A stretch of DNA of 64,000 bases from Lacrimispora sp. BS-2. GTDB lineage: Bacteria > Bacillota > Clostridia > Lachnospirales > Lachnospiraceae. Under the pieces are notes generated by a model. It was not told the origin of the DNA. It did not search any database and was given only the letters and a program-made list of their open reading frames with translations. The stretch spans positions 372,001-436,000 of the forward strand of contig NZ_CP157940.1 in assembly GCF_040207125.1 (NCBI RefSeq), written 5' to 3'. Positions 45,947 through 56,202 of the stretch are shown here, in pieces. The position numbers and the translations under genes are program-made. Each line of letters opens with the position of its first letter. The stretch's first letter is position 1.

Positions 45947-48900
45947 AGCCCTGTCCCGGATACTCCTTAATAACTGGCATTATATCAGCCGGAAGACCTT
46001 ATCCTTTAACCAGGAGATCAACTTTTTCACCGGACATTCAGGCAGCGGAAAATCCACGGTCATTGATGCCATGCAGATTCTCCTTTACGCCAATACTGAC
46101 GGACGCGGATTCTTTAATAAGGCTGCTGCCGATGATTCGGACCGGAGCCTGATCGAATATTTGCGGGGTATGGTGAATATCGGTGAGAACAACGAATTCG
46201 CCTATTTAAGGAACCAGAATTTTTCTACCACCATTGTGCTGGAATTAAAACGGACGGACACAGGAGAATGCCAGTGCATTGGAATCGTCTTTGACGTGGA
46301 GACAGCCACCAATGAAATATCCAGGAAATTCTTCTGGCACAAAGGCCCTCTTTGGGAAAATGGCTACCGTACCGGTTCAAGGACCATGACCACTCATGAA
46401 GTAACCGCTTATTTGCAGACCATTTACCCCAAAGACGCTTATTTTACGACCTCCCATAACGAGCGGTTCCGCAGGCAGCTGTATGATGTATATTTAGGCG
46501 GCCTTGATTCGGAAAAGTTCCCCCTTCTGTTCAAGCGGGCCATTCCCTTCCGCATGAACATCAAGCTGGAGGACTTTGTAAAGGAATACATCTGTATGGA
46601 GCAGGACATTCATATCGAGGATATGCAGGAAAGTGTCATGCAGTACGGACGGATGCGAAAGAAGATCGAAGACACGGTCCAGGAGATCGGTTACTTAAAA
46701 GGAATGAGGGAAAAGTTCTCGGCAGTTCTTGAAAAAGAAGAGGAGATAGGCAAAAATACATATTTCTTCCGCAAGATGGAGATTCTGGATTATCAGGCCA
46801 GAATCCAGGCTTTGACGGATAAGTCAAGGCTTGCAAGAGAGGATTTAGACCGCCAGGAAGGTCAGAGGACAGCCCTTGAAGGCCAGATGGAAGACTTGAC
46901 TAGGCAGGGGAATGAGCTTCTTAAGCGGATTTCTTCCACCGGCTATGAAGATCTTAAGAATCAGCTGGACTCTGCAAAGGAATTATCGTCCCATTTAAAT
47001 AAAAGCTTTACCAAATGGTTCCAGGCAGGGGAGAGGCTGAAGGAATGGATCGACGAAGAGGCAACCTCCAACCAGACCATATGGGACATAGAAGAGTTTG
47101 AAAAGAATACCATTGATGAGGAGAAGCTAAACCGCCTGAAAAAATCCATTGCCGAAATGAGGAAGGAAACAGAAGAAGCCCAGAAAGAGGCGGAAGGGAT
47201 TCTCAGGGATATCCGGAAAAAAGAGCGCCAGACAAGTGAAGAACTGGCTCAGCTAAAGGCTGGAAATAAGGCGTATCCAAAGTATCTGGAACGCGCCCGG
47301 TCCCTGATCCAGCAGAGGCTTTTGGAGGAAACCGGCAAGGCGGTGGAGGTCCATGTGCTTGCAGATCTTCTGGATATCAGGGATGAGACCTGGAGAAATG
47401 CAGTGGAAGGCTATCTGGGCAATAACAAGCTGTCCCTGGTAGTAGCTCCGGCTTATGCAGAAGCGGCCATGGCTGTTTACGGGGAACTGGACAGGACTGA
47501 ATATTTTAATGTGGCGGTCCTGGATACGGAAAAGGTGGGGCAGAATTCCTATGAAGTGGTAAAAGACGGCCTTGCCGAAGAGATTACGGTGAGAGAGGCT
47601 TATTTACAGCCATACATTGACCTGTTATTGGGAAGGGTCGTCAAGTGCAGAACCTTAGAAGAACTGCGCCGCTGCCGCATTGGAGTGACCCCTGACTGCA
47701 TGTTATACCATACCTTCCGCCTGCAGCATATGAATCCCGATAATTATACGAAATTTGCATATATCGGCAAGGACAGCGTCAGGAGAAGGATCCGGCTTCT
47801 TGAGAAGAACCTTGTTTCCATGGAAGAGGAGAAAAAGCCTCAGGAACAGGTTTTAAAGGAATGCCGGCGGATCTTATCCATGGAGGACTTAGGCGAAAAC
47901 ACAGGTGTTTACCTGGAGTGGCAGCAGGACATGGAGGCTCTTAAGGAAAAGGAAAAAGAGATCAGGCGGCTGGAACAGAAGCTGGAAAAGCTGAAGGCCC
48001 AGGATGTAGAAGAATGGGTAAAGGAAAGGGAGGCCATCTTGCAGCTTTGCGATAGAAAGAGGGCGGAGCAGAGCAAAATGACCGAGCTGATTTACGGTAT
48101 CAACAGCGATTTAGAACGGTTCCGCGGAGAATCCCTGCAGCTGCAGGAAGAACTGGTTTTAAGAGAACGGGAATTTGAACCGGATGAGGAACTGGAATCC
48201 AGGATAAATGAAATTTTGGAAGGCAGGGAAAATCACCGGTACGACCAGCTTAAAAATAAATTTTTCGGAGAATGCAGAAAGGCAGAGGAAGCCCGTGACC
48301 AGGCGTTCCAGGACCTTGTAGGTTCCAGAGGCGAGTATGCCAGAAAATATCCCAACCGGAATTTTTCTCTGACAGCAAAGGATAATGGAGAATACGACCG
48401 CCTTCTTGAGACCATGGAGTGCGGAAATCTGGAAGAATATAAAAAGATGGCAGCCGAGCAGGCAAAGTCTGCTGTCCTTCATTTTAAGGATGACTTTATG
48501 TTCAAGATCCGAAGTGCCATAAGGGATGCGCTTTTGCGAAAAGATGAACTGAACAAGATCATCAGCAAGCTGGATTTTGGAAAGGATAAGTACCAGTTTG
48601 TCATTGGAAGGAATAAGGGACCGGATGGGAGATATTATGATATGTTCATGGATGACTCCCTGGAGGTAAATCCTGCCTGTCTTACGGATTCTTTGGATAA
48701 CCAGATGAACTTATTCACCATTGAACATGAGAATCAGTACGGGGAAATCATCAATGATTTAATAAACATTTTCATCCCGCCGGAAAACGCTACGTCGGAG
48801 CAGATGGAGGAGGCCAAGCGGAACATGGATAAATATGCGGATTACCGGACGTATTTATCCTTTGACATGCAGCAGATCATTCAGAACGAGGATGAGGTCA

Positions 48901-49307
48901 TTAAGATCCGTTTGAGCAAGATGATCAGGAAGAACTCCGGGGGCGAGGGACAAAACCCCCTTTACGTGGCCTTATTGGCCAGCTTTGCCCAGGCTTACCG
49001 GATCAGCCTGTCTCCCAAAATACAGAGAAATCCTACCCTCCGCCTGGTAGTGCTTGATGAGGCGTTTTCCAAGATGGATGCAGAGAAGGTGGCAAGCTGT
49101 ATTGAACTAATCAGGGGACTGGGATTCCAGGCCATTATCAGTGCAACCAATGACAAGATACAGAATTATGTTGAGAATGTAGACAAGACCTTTGTGTTTG
49201 CCAATCCCAATAAGAAGTCCATATCCATTCAGGAATTTGAGAGAGAGAGCTTTCCGGAGCTGATGCGGGAGCTTGATGATGAGGAGAATTATGCAGACGT
49301 TGATTGA
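45927..49307 (+). CDS. jetC: Wadjet defence protein JetC (SMC/MukB-like ATPase)
   Basis: A 1126-residue SMC-like ATPase. Walker A GHSGSGKST is near residues 36-44; a long coiled coil with many E/K/R residues fills the middle, with a hinge-like globular part near residues 480-640; the signature RKNSGGEGQNPL and Walker B LRLVVLDEAFSKMD (near residue 1040) are at the C-terminal head. It drives DNA loop extrusion. ATG 45927 has AAGGAG nine bases upstream; upstream in-frame codons TTG 45906 and ATG 45921 are less likely. Confidence 0.88.
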   Translation: MTNQKFEALSRILLNNWHYISRKTLSFNQEINFFTGHSGSGKSTVIDAMQILLYANTDGRGFFNKAAADDSDRSLIEYLRGMVNIGENNEFAYLRNQNFSTTIVLELKRTDTGECQCIGIVFDVETATNEISRKFFWHKGPLWENGYRTGSRTMTTHEVTAYLQTIYPKDAYFTTSHNERFRRQLYDVYLGGLDSEKFPLLFKRAIPFRMNIKLEDFVKEYICMEQDIHIEDMQESVMQYGRMRKKIEDTVQEIGYLKGMREKFSAVLEKEEEIGKNTYFFRKMEILDYQARIQALTDKSRLAREDLDRQEGQRTALEGQMEDLTRQGNELLKRISSTGYEDLKNQLDSAKELSSHLNKSFTKWFQAGERLKEWIDEEATSNQTIWDIEEFEKNTIDEEKLNRLKKSIAEMRKETEEAQKEAEGILRDIRKKERQTSEELAQLKAGNKAYPKYLERARSLIQQRLLEETGKAVEVHVLADLLDIRDETWRNAVEGYLGNNKLSLVVAPAYAEAAMAVYGELDRTEYFNVAVLDTEKVGQNSYEVVKDGLAEEITVREAYLQPYIDLLLGRVVKCRTLEELRRCRIGVTPDCMLYHTFRLQHMNPDNYTKFAYIGKDSVRRRIRLLEKNLVSMEEEKKPQEQVLKECRRILSMEDLGENTGVYLEWQQDMEALKEKEKEIRRLEQKLEKLKAQDVEEWVKEREAILQLCDRKRAEQSKMTELIYGINSDLERFRGESLQLQEELVLREREFEPDEELESRINEILEGRENHRYDQLKNKFFGECRKAEEARDQAFQDLVGSRGEYARKYPNRNFSLTAKDNGEYDRLLETMECGNLEEYKKMAAEQAKSAVLHFKDDFMFKIRSAIRDALLRKDELNKIISKLDFGKDKYQFVIGRNKGPDGRYYDMFMDDSLEVNPACLTDSLDNQMNLFTIEHENQYGEIINDLINIFIPPENATSEQMEEAKRNMDKYADYRTYLSFDMQQIIQNEDEVIKIRLSKMIRKNSGGEGQNPLYVALLASFAQAYRISLSPKIQRNPTLRLVVLDEAFSKMDAEKVASCIELIRGLGFQAIISATNDKIQNYVENVDKTFVFANPNKKSISIQEFERESFPELMRELDDEENYADVD

Positions 49308-50481
49308 TATGATTATTAGTGAAATAGAAAGAAGCACTGTGGCTTGGAGAGAGGGTGCAAAAGGCAATAGAAATATTGAAATTAAACAAAAGGATTTAGA
49401 TGCCCTTGGAAAACAGAATTTTTTAAAGCAGGCTGCAGAACTAGAGAGTCAGGGGCTTGTACGATGTAAATGGATTATCGACAGGTCGGATATTTCTCAT
49501 GTAAATTATGCTTACGGCGATGTAAGAGCGCTTTATAAAAAGGCAGGGAAGATTCCTAAATCAGACCGTATCAGGGAAATGAAGGAAGCTGTGGAAGAAC
49601 AGGTAAAAAAGATTCATAAACCATGGATCCGGGCTTATTATGACGGAGTTCTTAAAAGCTTAGAGGCTGGCAAGGAACCGAAGGAACTCAGCCATGAAAA
49701 CAGGGAACTGAATTTTAACTGTTTTTTGGGAATTGACAGGTTAGAAGGATCTGTATACAAAAGAGTGTTCAGTAAACAATATTTAGGAGGTTCCAAGGTC
49801 TTTGAGAAAAAGTTACAAAAGAGTATAGCATTAATTGCCAAAAAATATTATGATATTATCGATGACAATATGACCGAGTCGGAGATCCTGGCTCAGATTT
49901 ATTTGGATCACTACGCGGATGAATTATCATTAAAAGGAGATCTGCTTATCAAAATCGATGATAAAGAGATTGATTTATCCCTTTTTCCCTATGGAACGGT
50001 TTTAAATAGTGTAACTCTTAAAAATGTTTCCATTGTTCCTAAACAAAAGATTAAAAAAATTATAACTGTGGAAAACAAGGCTAATTATATGACATTTCCC
50101 TTTGAAGCAGGAACCCTTGTTTTGTTTTCTCATGGATATTTCTCTCCTAGTGAGAGAAGGGTTCTTGGAGAGCTGGCTTCTATCCTTCCGGAAGAGAAGG
50201 TGGAATTTTACCATACCGGAGATTTGGATTATGGTGGAATCCGGATTTTTGAATTTATCAGGAATCAAATGTTCCCCAGGCTCAGACCCTTGCACATGGA
50301 CATGGAGACTTGGGAAAAATATTCAAAATATGGTTATCAGATTGAAGAGTCAAAACGGGAAAAGCTGAAAGCCATGCTTGATGAAAATAAGATACAGGAG
50401 CCAGACTTACAGAAACTGGCTGCCACAATCTGTGAGACAGGAATTGGTATTGAACAGGAAAGTTTTCTGTTCACGGAATAA
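49291..50481 (+). CDS. jetD: Wadjet defence protein JetD (TOPRIM-type nuclease)
   Basis: A 396-residue JetD, the nuclease subunit of Wadjet with DUF3322/DUF2220-type N and C domains. The TOPRIM-like acidic residues can be seen in ITVENKANY (Glu), and HTGDLDYGGIRIFEFI (Asp-x-Asp). ATG 49291 overlaps the jetC end by 17 bp and has GAGGAG upstream. All four genes are intact, so the system should be functional against small circular plasmids. Confidence 0.87.
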   Translation: MQTLIDMIISEIERSTVAWREGAKGNRNIEIKQKDLDALGKQNFLKQAAELESQGLVRCKWIIDRSDISHVNYAYGDVRALYKKAGKIPKSDRIREMKEAVEEQVKKIHKPWIRAYYDGVLKSLEAGKEPKELSHENRELNFNCFLGIDRLEGSVYKRVFSKQYLGGSKVFEKKLQKSIALIAKKYYDIIDDNMTESEILAQIYLDHYADELSLKGDLLIKIDDKEIDLSLFPYGTVLNSVTLKNVSIVPKQKIKKIITVENKANYMTFPFEAGTLVLFSHGYFSPSERRVLGELASILPEEKVEFYHTGDLDYGGIRIFEFIRNQMFPRLRPLHMDMETWEKYSKYGYQIEESKREKLKAMLDENKIQEPDLQKLAATICETGIGIEQESFLFTE

Positions 50482-50728
50482 AGTGTTATAAGCGAAAAAA
50501 AGGCCACTTCATTGGCTGCCCCAGGCATCTGTCCTTTGGTTTTAGATCAGAAGGAGGTTTTTCCTCAAGCTATTTCAAGGCTTGAGGAAGGACCTCTTGC
50601 CTATGTTCAGCCGGACATCTCCTAAAAACACTGCATAAAGCCCAATTATGATGAAAACAGACAGCAAAGAAAAAACACTGCACTTTTGTCTCGAAAGAAC
50701 AGCTTTAAATTACGTTCAATAAATACCC
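50482..50728. other. Intergenic hairpin downstream of jetD, no gene
   Basis: A stem AGGAGGT..TCCTCAAGC with GCTTGAGGA..ACCTCT occupies about 50550-50596. It lacks a clear plus-strand T-run, but is the only candidate end of the Wadjet transcript. The rest holds no open frame of note. Confidence 0.5.
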
Positions 50729-51542
50729 TCATTGCCGCAGCTCCCTTCCTGTAATTCCGATAAATGCTTCATCCATGGTGCCCTGTAAGACCTGAAAGCT
50801 GTTAATATAGTTTTGGCATTTTTCCGCTATTGGGATAGCTGCCATGATATCCGGCAGCTTTACAACAAACTCGCCTGCCGAAACGGTAAAATCCAGCTTT
50901 AGTTCCTCCATGATTTGCCGCAGGGCCGATTCATCCAGAACGGACAATCTTAAGGTATCAGTGGTATACCGCGTCTTTAATACGGCAGGCGTACCCTTGG
51001 CAGCAATTTCCCCATGGTCGATTACAATTATATAATCCGATTCGGCAGCTTCCTCCATGTAATGGGGCGTCAGAAAAACCGTCATGCCTGTTTTTATTTG
51101 AAGCTGCCTGATCGTGTTCCAAATGCTTTTCCGGGTTTGGGGATCAAGGCCGGTCTACAAATTCTTCCAATTCTGCTGCTGCCACGGCTTCCTGTACGGC
51201 TTTTTTGATTCTGACTTTATCCGATGTATATAAGCCTGCCCTGATGGTCAGATTTTCTCTTACAGTAAGTAACGTATCCAATACGCCGTCCTGAAACACG
51301 ACACCGATCATTTGCCGGATCGCCTGACTATTCTGCCTGAGGTCAAGGCCGTTGATAGTGATTTTCCCACCATCAAAATCCAATAAGGTACATAAAGTAT
51401 CAATGGTGGTGGATTTCCCAGCACCATTAGGACCAAGAAAGGAAAAAAGCTTGCCCTGTTCCACATAAAAACTGATATCTTTTACAGCAGTTATCTTACC
51501 GTAATTTTTTCTTAGATTGGCTACTTCTATAATTTTTTTCAT
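50729..51542 (-). pseudogene. DrrA-like ABC transporter ATPase, broken by an internal deletion
   Basis: Two frames belong to one former gene. The upstream half (51542-51144) begins MKKIIEVANLRKNYG with Walker A GPNGAGKST and the Q-loop GVVFQD, then stops after EFVDRP. The downstream half resumes in another frame at GLDPQTRKSIWNTIRQLQ and continues through the switch-His region TPHYMEEAAESDYIIVIDHGEI. The signature motif and Walker B (about 40 residues) are missing between them, so it cannot work. Similar to daunorubicin/multidrug-resistance ATPases; no partner permease is present. Confidence 0.85.
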
Positions 51543-51718
51543 AGTATGATCTCCCTTTTCCCATCTACGATATCAAAGCCTGTAAAACTTCCCGATACCG
51601 AAAGCCGTATCCGGTAAATCGGGCAAATTAAGCGGTAAAAAAGGACGGCAATCTGCAATAAGCAAACCGTCCCGGCATTATAACTATAAATAGCATTGTC
51701 GTTCTAGGCTTTCGTTCT

Positions 51719-52404
51719 TCATTTGTCATACACAGTTGCTTTTATGCTAAAGGACATTGGGAACTTATCCGTATTATAATCATAATTAAAAAGTCCATCT
51801 CCTATATTGCGCAAGCCGCCGGCATCAAAAAAGTTTTCCTTGAATTCATTGAAATGCTGGACATGCAGCCCTGCAGAAGTAAGGGAATTGATTAAATCTG
51901 AAACCGTATACATCCAAAAATATGCCTTAACACCATGCTTTGGCTCTGAGGCATATCCACCTATAGAATCATCAACATCGGGTTCTTTCCCCATCTTTTC
52001 AGATCAGGAAGCCAACCGATTGCCCCCTCAGACACGAATACGACATCATATTTTTCCTTATGATGGTCCATAAACTTCAAGATATCGGATTCTATAAAAT
52101 CAATATTTGTAATATTCAAATCTTCTGCTAGTTTTTTTGCATAGTGGATATTATCCGGCACTAAGTCAACGCCCGTTGCACTGGCTCCCATTCGAGCAAG
52201 CAATATAGTATCTGCTCCAGTATTGCATTGTAAATGTATGATCTTTTTACCACTCAGATCTCCAAGTTCATTTTGAATATATTTATTGAACTTATGGCTT
52301 CCATTTAAAAGGGATTTCTTAAATGCAAAATAGTGGTCTTGTGAAACCTGGCTCCATGCGTGTTTGTTTGAATCTATTTCTTTCATGCTCCTACCCCTAA
52401 TCAT
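51719..52404 (-). pseudogene. SAM-dependent methyltransferase, broken by an internal deletion/frameshift
   Basis: The N-terminal piece (52404-51961) has the class I methyltransferase motif IIHLQCNTGADTILLARMGA and DVVFVSEGAIGWLPDLKRWG, then runs into NPMLMIL and stops. The C-terminal piece (51994-51719) has EPDVDDSIGGYASEPKHGVKAYF and FNEFKENFFDAGG in another frame. The stretch of roughly 50 residues expected between them is absent. N-terminal start could be ATG 52386. Confidence 0.8.
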
Positions 52405-53016
52405 TGAAATTATAAAAACTTATACAGCAGGTAAATTGGTGAGACCTCTGACGCTTATTCTGTTATTATGTGTGACTTCTCCATGCAGAGTGTTAAAAAG
52501 TCTGTTGTTTTTTTGTCTGGCCGCCGCAATGCTTTGCGCGTTGTGAGTAGAACCTATCATATACTTTTTTGTAATTATACTTTTGGAAATATAATGATAT
52601 TTCTGTGCCACCACCACCGGCAAACACGTCGCAATCTTTATTTAGAATCTACTTTTTAATCCTTAGAGGCCAGATACTTATCCTTTGCAGATTAAAGTTC
52701 ATGCTATTATTATTACATTTTGCGTATGCCATATTATACCATCTCTTATTTAAGAGAACAAGCTTTCCTTAATCTTCCAGTATGCAAATAAAAACAATGA
52801 TTGATGCGGCAGAAAAGAGGAAATGCAGCATCTGTGAGAAAAATGAGCAGTTAAATGAACAAAAGTTAGTATTTAATGTTCATTGTTTATTAATTCTAAC
52901 TGGCAAGAGGGCAGGACTCTCCATTTTGTCCATCCTGTTAACTGGAAAAGACTGCATATCAAACGGACTCTGTTGGAGCCGGGCCGGTCATGACGCGGCA
53001 GAAGCCAAGGGATTTT
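52405..53016. other. Non-coding or decayed stretch
   Basis: About 600 bp with only short open frames (60-84 codons) lacking ribosome sites or recognisable motifs. It follows two pseudogenes and probably represents gene decay upstream of the uvrA promoter. Confidence 0.55.
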
Positions 53017-53056
53017 CGAACAAATGTTTGCAATAAGAAAAAAGATATGATATAAT
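53017..53056 (+). promoter_or_regulatory. uvrA promoter with LexA box
   Basis: CGAACAAATGTTTG (53017-53030) fits the Gram-positive LexA box CGAAC-N4-GTTYG. It overlaps the -35 TTGCAA (53028-53033); after a 17-bp spacer comes TATAAT (53051-53056). LexA binding would block the promoter, placing uvrA under SOS control. Confidence 0.85.
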
Positions 53057-53146
53057 AGAGAAAATCGGTTGCTGAGTGATTTAAGTGCGGGCCAGATATG
53101 GTCCGCATTCCATATTCATGATTTTAGTTTATTACAGGAGTTTATT

Positions 53147-55972
53147 ATGGCAAAACAGTATATCAAGATAAGAGGTGCCAATGAGCATAACTTAAAGAAC
53201 ATTTCCGTGGATATTCCAAGAAATGAGCTGGTTGTCTTAACCGGTCTCAGCGGTTCGGGAAAGTCTTCCCTGGCTTTTGATACCATCTATGCCGAGGGGC
53301 AGAGACGCTATATGGAGTCTCTTTCCTCCTATGCCCGGCAGTTCTTAGGACAGATGGAAAAGCCGGATGTGGAGAGCATTGAAGGGCTGTCACCGGCTAT
53401 TTCCATTGACCAGAAGTCTACCAACCGCAACCCCCGTTCCACGGTGGGCACGGTTACTGAGATTTATGATTATATGAGGCTTTTATACGCCAGGATCGGC
53501 ATTCCCCATTGCCCCAAATGCGGGCGGGAGATCCGCAGGCAGACCATTGATCAGATGGTGGATCAGATCATGGAACTGCCGGAGCGGACAAAGATCCAGC
53601 TTCTGGCCCCTGTTGTCCGGGGACGGAAAGGGGAGCATGCAAAGGTTTTGGAGCACGCCCGGAGAAGCGGATACGTAAGGGTACGCATTGACGGAAATCT
53701 TTATGAGCTTTCTGAGGAAATCAAGCTGGATAAGAATATCAAGCACACCATTGAGGTTGTGGTGGACCGTCTTGCGATCCGGGAAGGAATCGAAAAGCGT
53801 CTGACCGATTCCATTGAGACGGTTATGGAGCTGGCAGGCGGTCTGATGACCGTGGATGTGGTGGATGGACAGCCTATTAATTTCAGCCAGAGCTTTTCCT
53901 GTCCGGACTGCGGTATCAGCATTGATGAGGTGGAGCCCAGAAGCTTTTCCTTTAACAATCCTTTCGGTGCCTGCCCGGACTGTTTTGGACTTGGATATAA
54001 GATGGAATTTGACGAGGATCTGATGATCCCGGATAAGAGCTTGAGCATTGACCAGGGAGCCATTGTGGTGCTGGGCTGGCAGTCCTGTACGGATAAGGGC
54101 AGCTATACCCGGGCTGTTTTGGAAGCTCTTGCAAAAGAATATAAATTCCGTCTGGACACGCCGTTTGAGGATTACCCGAAGGAAATCCATGACGTTCTCA
54201 TTAATGGAACCAATGGAAAGGAAGTAAAGGTCCATTATAAGGGACAGAGGGGAGAGGGCGTATATGACGTGGCCTTTGAGGGTCTGGTTCAGAATGTTGC
54301 CCGAAGATACCGGGAGACTTATTCTGAGTCCTCCAAGGCAGAGTATGAATCCTTTATGCGGATCACTCCCTGTCCTTCCTGCGGCGGGATGAGGCTGAAA
54401 AAAGAGTCTCTTGCTGTTACGGTAGGGGATAAGAACATTTACGAAGCAACCAACATGTCCATTGTTAAGTTTCGGAATTTTATGGACGCGATGGAACTGA
54501 CCCCTATGCAGCATGCCATTGGGGACCAGATATTAAAGGAAATACGGGCCAGGATTTCGTTCCTCATTGATGTTGGACTTGACTATCTGACCCTGACCCG
54601 TGCTACAGGAACCCTGTCCGGCGGAGAAGCCCAGAGAATCCGTCTGGCGACCCAGATCGGTTCCGGCCTGGTAGGCGTAGCTTACATTCTGGACGAGCCA
54701 AGCATCGGCCTTCATCAGAGAGATAATGATAAATTACTAAAGACCCTTTTGCACCTCCGGGATTTGGGAAACAGCGTCATCGTGGTAGAGCATGACGAGG
54801 ATACCATGATGGCAGCAGATTACATTGTGGATATCGGACCGGGAGCTGGGGAGCACGGTGGAAATGTGGTGGCCACGGGGAATGCCAGGCAGATCATGAA
54901 GAATAAGAATTCCATTACAGGCGCTTATTTAAGCGGACGGATTAAGATTCCGGTTCCAGAGGAGAGAAGACAGCCTGCTGGTTATCTGACTGTTAAGGGT
55001 GCGGCAGAGAACAATTTAAAAAACATTGACGTCACCTTCCCTCTGGGAGTCATGACCTGCGTAACCGGTGTATCCGGTTCTGGAAAGAGCTCTCTGGTCA
55101 ACGAGATCCTTTACAAATCCCTGGCGAGAAAATTGAACCGTGCCAGAATCATTCCGGGAAAACATAAGGCAATTGGGGGAACAGAGCAGCTGGATAAGAT
55201 CATTGCCATTGACCAGTCCCCTATTGGGCGGACACCAAGGTCCAATCCGGCAACCTACACGGGAGTATTTGATTTGATCCGTGACTTATTTGCCTCAACG
55301 CCTGACGCAAAGGCAAAGGGATATTCCAAGGGACGTTTCAGCTTTAATGTAAAAGGCGGACGCTGCGAAGCCTGCAGCGGCGACGGAATCATTAAGATCG
55401 AGATGCATTTCCTTCCCGATGTTTTTGTTCCCTGCGAGGTCTGCGGCGGGAAACGGTATAACCGTGAGACATTGGATGTAAAATATAAGGGAAAGAATAT
55501 TTATGACGTCCTGAATATGACAGTAGAGGAAGCATTGAAATTTTTTGAAAATGTTCCTTCCATTGCAAGGAAGATCTCCACTCTCAATGATGTGGGACTT
55601 TCCTACATCAGACTGGGACAGCCGTCTACGGAGCTTTCCGGTGGAGAAGCCCAGAGAATTAAGCTAGCTACGGAACTGAGCAAGCGGGGAACAGGAAAGA
55701 CCATTTACATTCTGGACGAGCCTACGACCGGCCTTCACTTTGCGGATGTGCATAAGCTGATTGAGATTTTACGTAAGCTGTCGGAAGGCGGCAATACGGT
55801 GGTTGTTATTGAACATAACCTGGATGTGATCAAGACTGCAGATTACCTCATTGACATCGGACCGGAGGGCGGCGAAAAGGGAGGTACCATAATCGCCCAG
55901 GGCACGCCGGAAGAGGTGGCGGAATGCCCATCTTCATACACAGGATATTATGTGAAAAAATATTTAGAATAG
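53147..55972 (+). CDS. uvrA: Excinuclease ABC subunit A
   Basis: A 941-residue UvrA, the damage-sensing ATPase of nucleotide excision repair. Two ABC modules are visible: Walker [15 protein letters not shown] with signature [13 protein letters not shown], and [13 protein letters not shown] with [13 protein letters not shown]. Zinc motifs include CPKCGRE, CPDCGIS...CPDCFGLG and CEACSGDG...[11 protein letters not shown] 53147 has AGGAG six bases upstream and gives the normal start; a longer in-frame start at 53069 is not needed. Confidence 0.96.
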   Translation: MAKQYIKIRGANEHNLKNISVDIPRNELVVLTGLSGSGKSSLAFDTIYAEGQRRYMESLSSYARQFLGQMEKPDVESIEGLSPAISIDQKSTNRNPRSTVGTVTEIYDYMRLLYARIGIPHCPKCGREIRRQTIDQMVDQIMELPERTKIQLLAPVVRGRKGEHAKVLEHARRSGYVRVRIDGNLYELSEEIKLDKNIKHTIEVVVDRLAIREGIEKRLTDSIETVMELAGGLMTVDVVDGQPINFSQSFSCPDCGISIDEVEPRSFSFNNPFGACPDCFGLGYKMEFDEDLMIPDKSLSIDQGAIVVLGWQSCTDKGSYTRAVLEALAKEYKFRLDTPFEDYPKEIHDVLINGTNGKEVKVHYKGQRGEGVYDVAFEGLVQNVARRYRETYSESSKAEYESFMRITPCPSCGGMRLKKESLAVTVGDKNIYEATNMSIVKFRNFMDAMELTPMQHAIGDQILKEIRARISFLIDVGLDYLTLTRATGTLSGGEAQRIRLATQIGSGLVGVAYILDEPSIGLHQRDNDKLLKTLLHLRDLGNSVIVVEHDEDTMMAADYIVDIGPGAGEHGGNVVATGNARQIMKNKNSITGAYLSGRIKIPVPEERRQPAGYLTVKGAAENNLKNIDVTFPLGVMTCVTGVSGSGKSSLVNEILYKSLARKLNRARIIPGKHKAIGGTEQLDKIIAIDQSPIGRTPRSNPATYTGVFDLIRDLFASTPDAKAKGYSKGRFSFNVKGGRCEACSGDGIIKIEMHFLPDVFVPCEVCGGKRYNRETLDVKYKGKNIYDVLNMTVEEALKFFENVPSIARKISTLNDVGLSYIRLGQPSTELSGGEAQRIKLATELSKRGTGKTIYILDEPTTGLHFADVHKLIEILRKLSEGGNTVVVIEHNLDVIKTADYLIDIGPEGGEKGGTIIAQGTPEEVAECPSSYTGYYVKKYLE

Positions 55973-56027
55973 GCCCTGTTGGGTGAATGAGATAAGGTTG
56001 AAAAGAATATCTTTCAGCTTTGAATTT

Positions 56028-56075
56028 ATGAATCAAGTGGATGTGTAAGCATATTCGCTTGATTCATTCATTTAT
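56028..56075 (+). terminator. Probable uvrA terminator
   Basis: ATGAATCAAG pairs with CTTGATTCAT around a 20-base loop, followed by a weak T-rich stretch. Confidence 0.6.
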
Positions 56076-56127
56076 AAAAATTAAAGAGAGTTGTGAAAAC
56101 AGGGCTGGGAAGATTTCAAGAAAATAC

Positions 56128-56156
56128 TTGTCAAGCAAGTGGAAGTAGAATATAAT
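56128..56156 (+). promoter_or_regulatory. Promoter of guaA
   Basis: TTGTCA (56128-56133), 17-bp spacer, TATAAT (56151-56156), 46 bases before guaA. No purine riboswitch fold was recognised between them. Confidence 0.75.
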
Positions 56157-56202
56157 GTAACCCAAAGCTTTATTTGTTGAAGACTAATTTAGGAGGAATA
56201 CC

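Noticed and set aside
52782..53036. 84-codon open frame before uvrA
   Set aside because: No ribosome site and it runs through the LexA box; composition does not look coding.
53483..54514. 343-codon frame antisense to uvrA
   Set aside because: Shadow of the real uvrA frame with no ribosome site or domain.
56157..56202. Purine riboswitch before guaA
   Set aside because: The leader is about 45 bases, too short for the three-helix aptamer.
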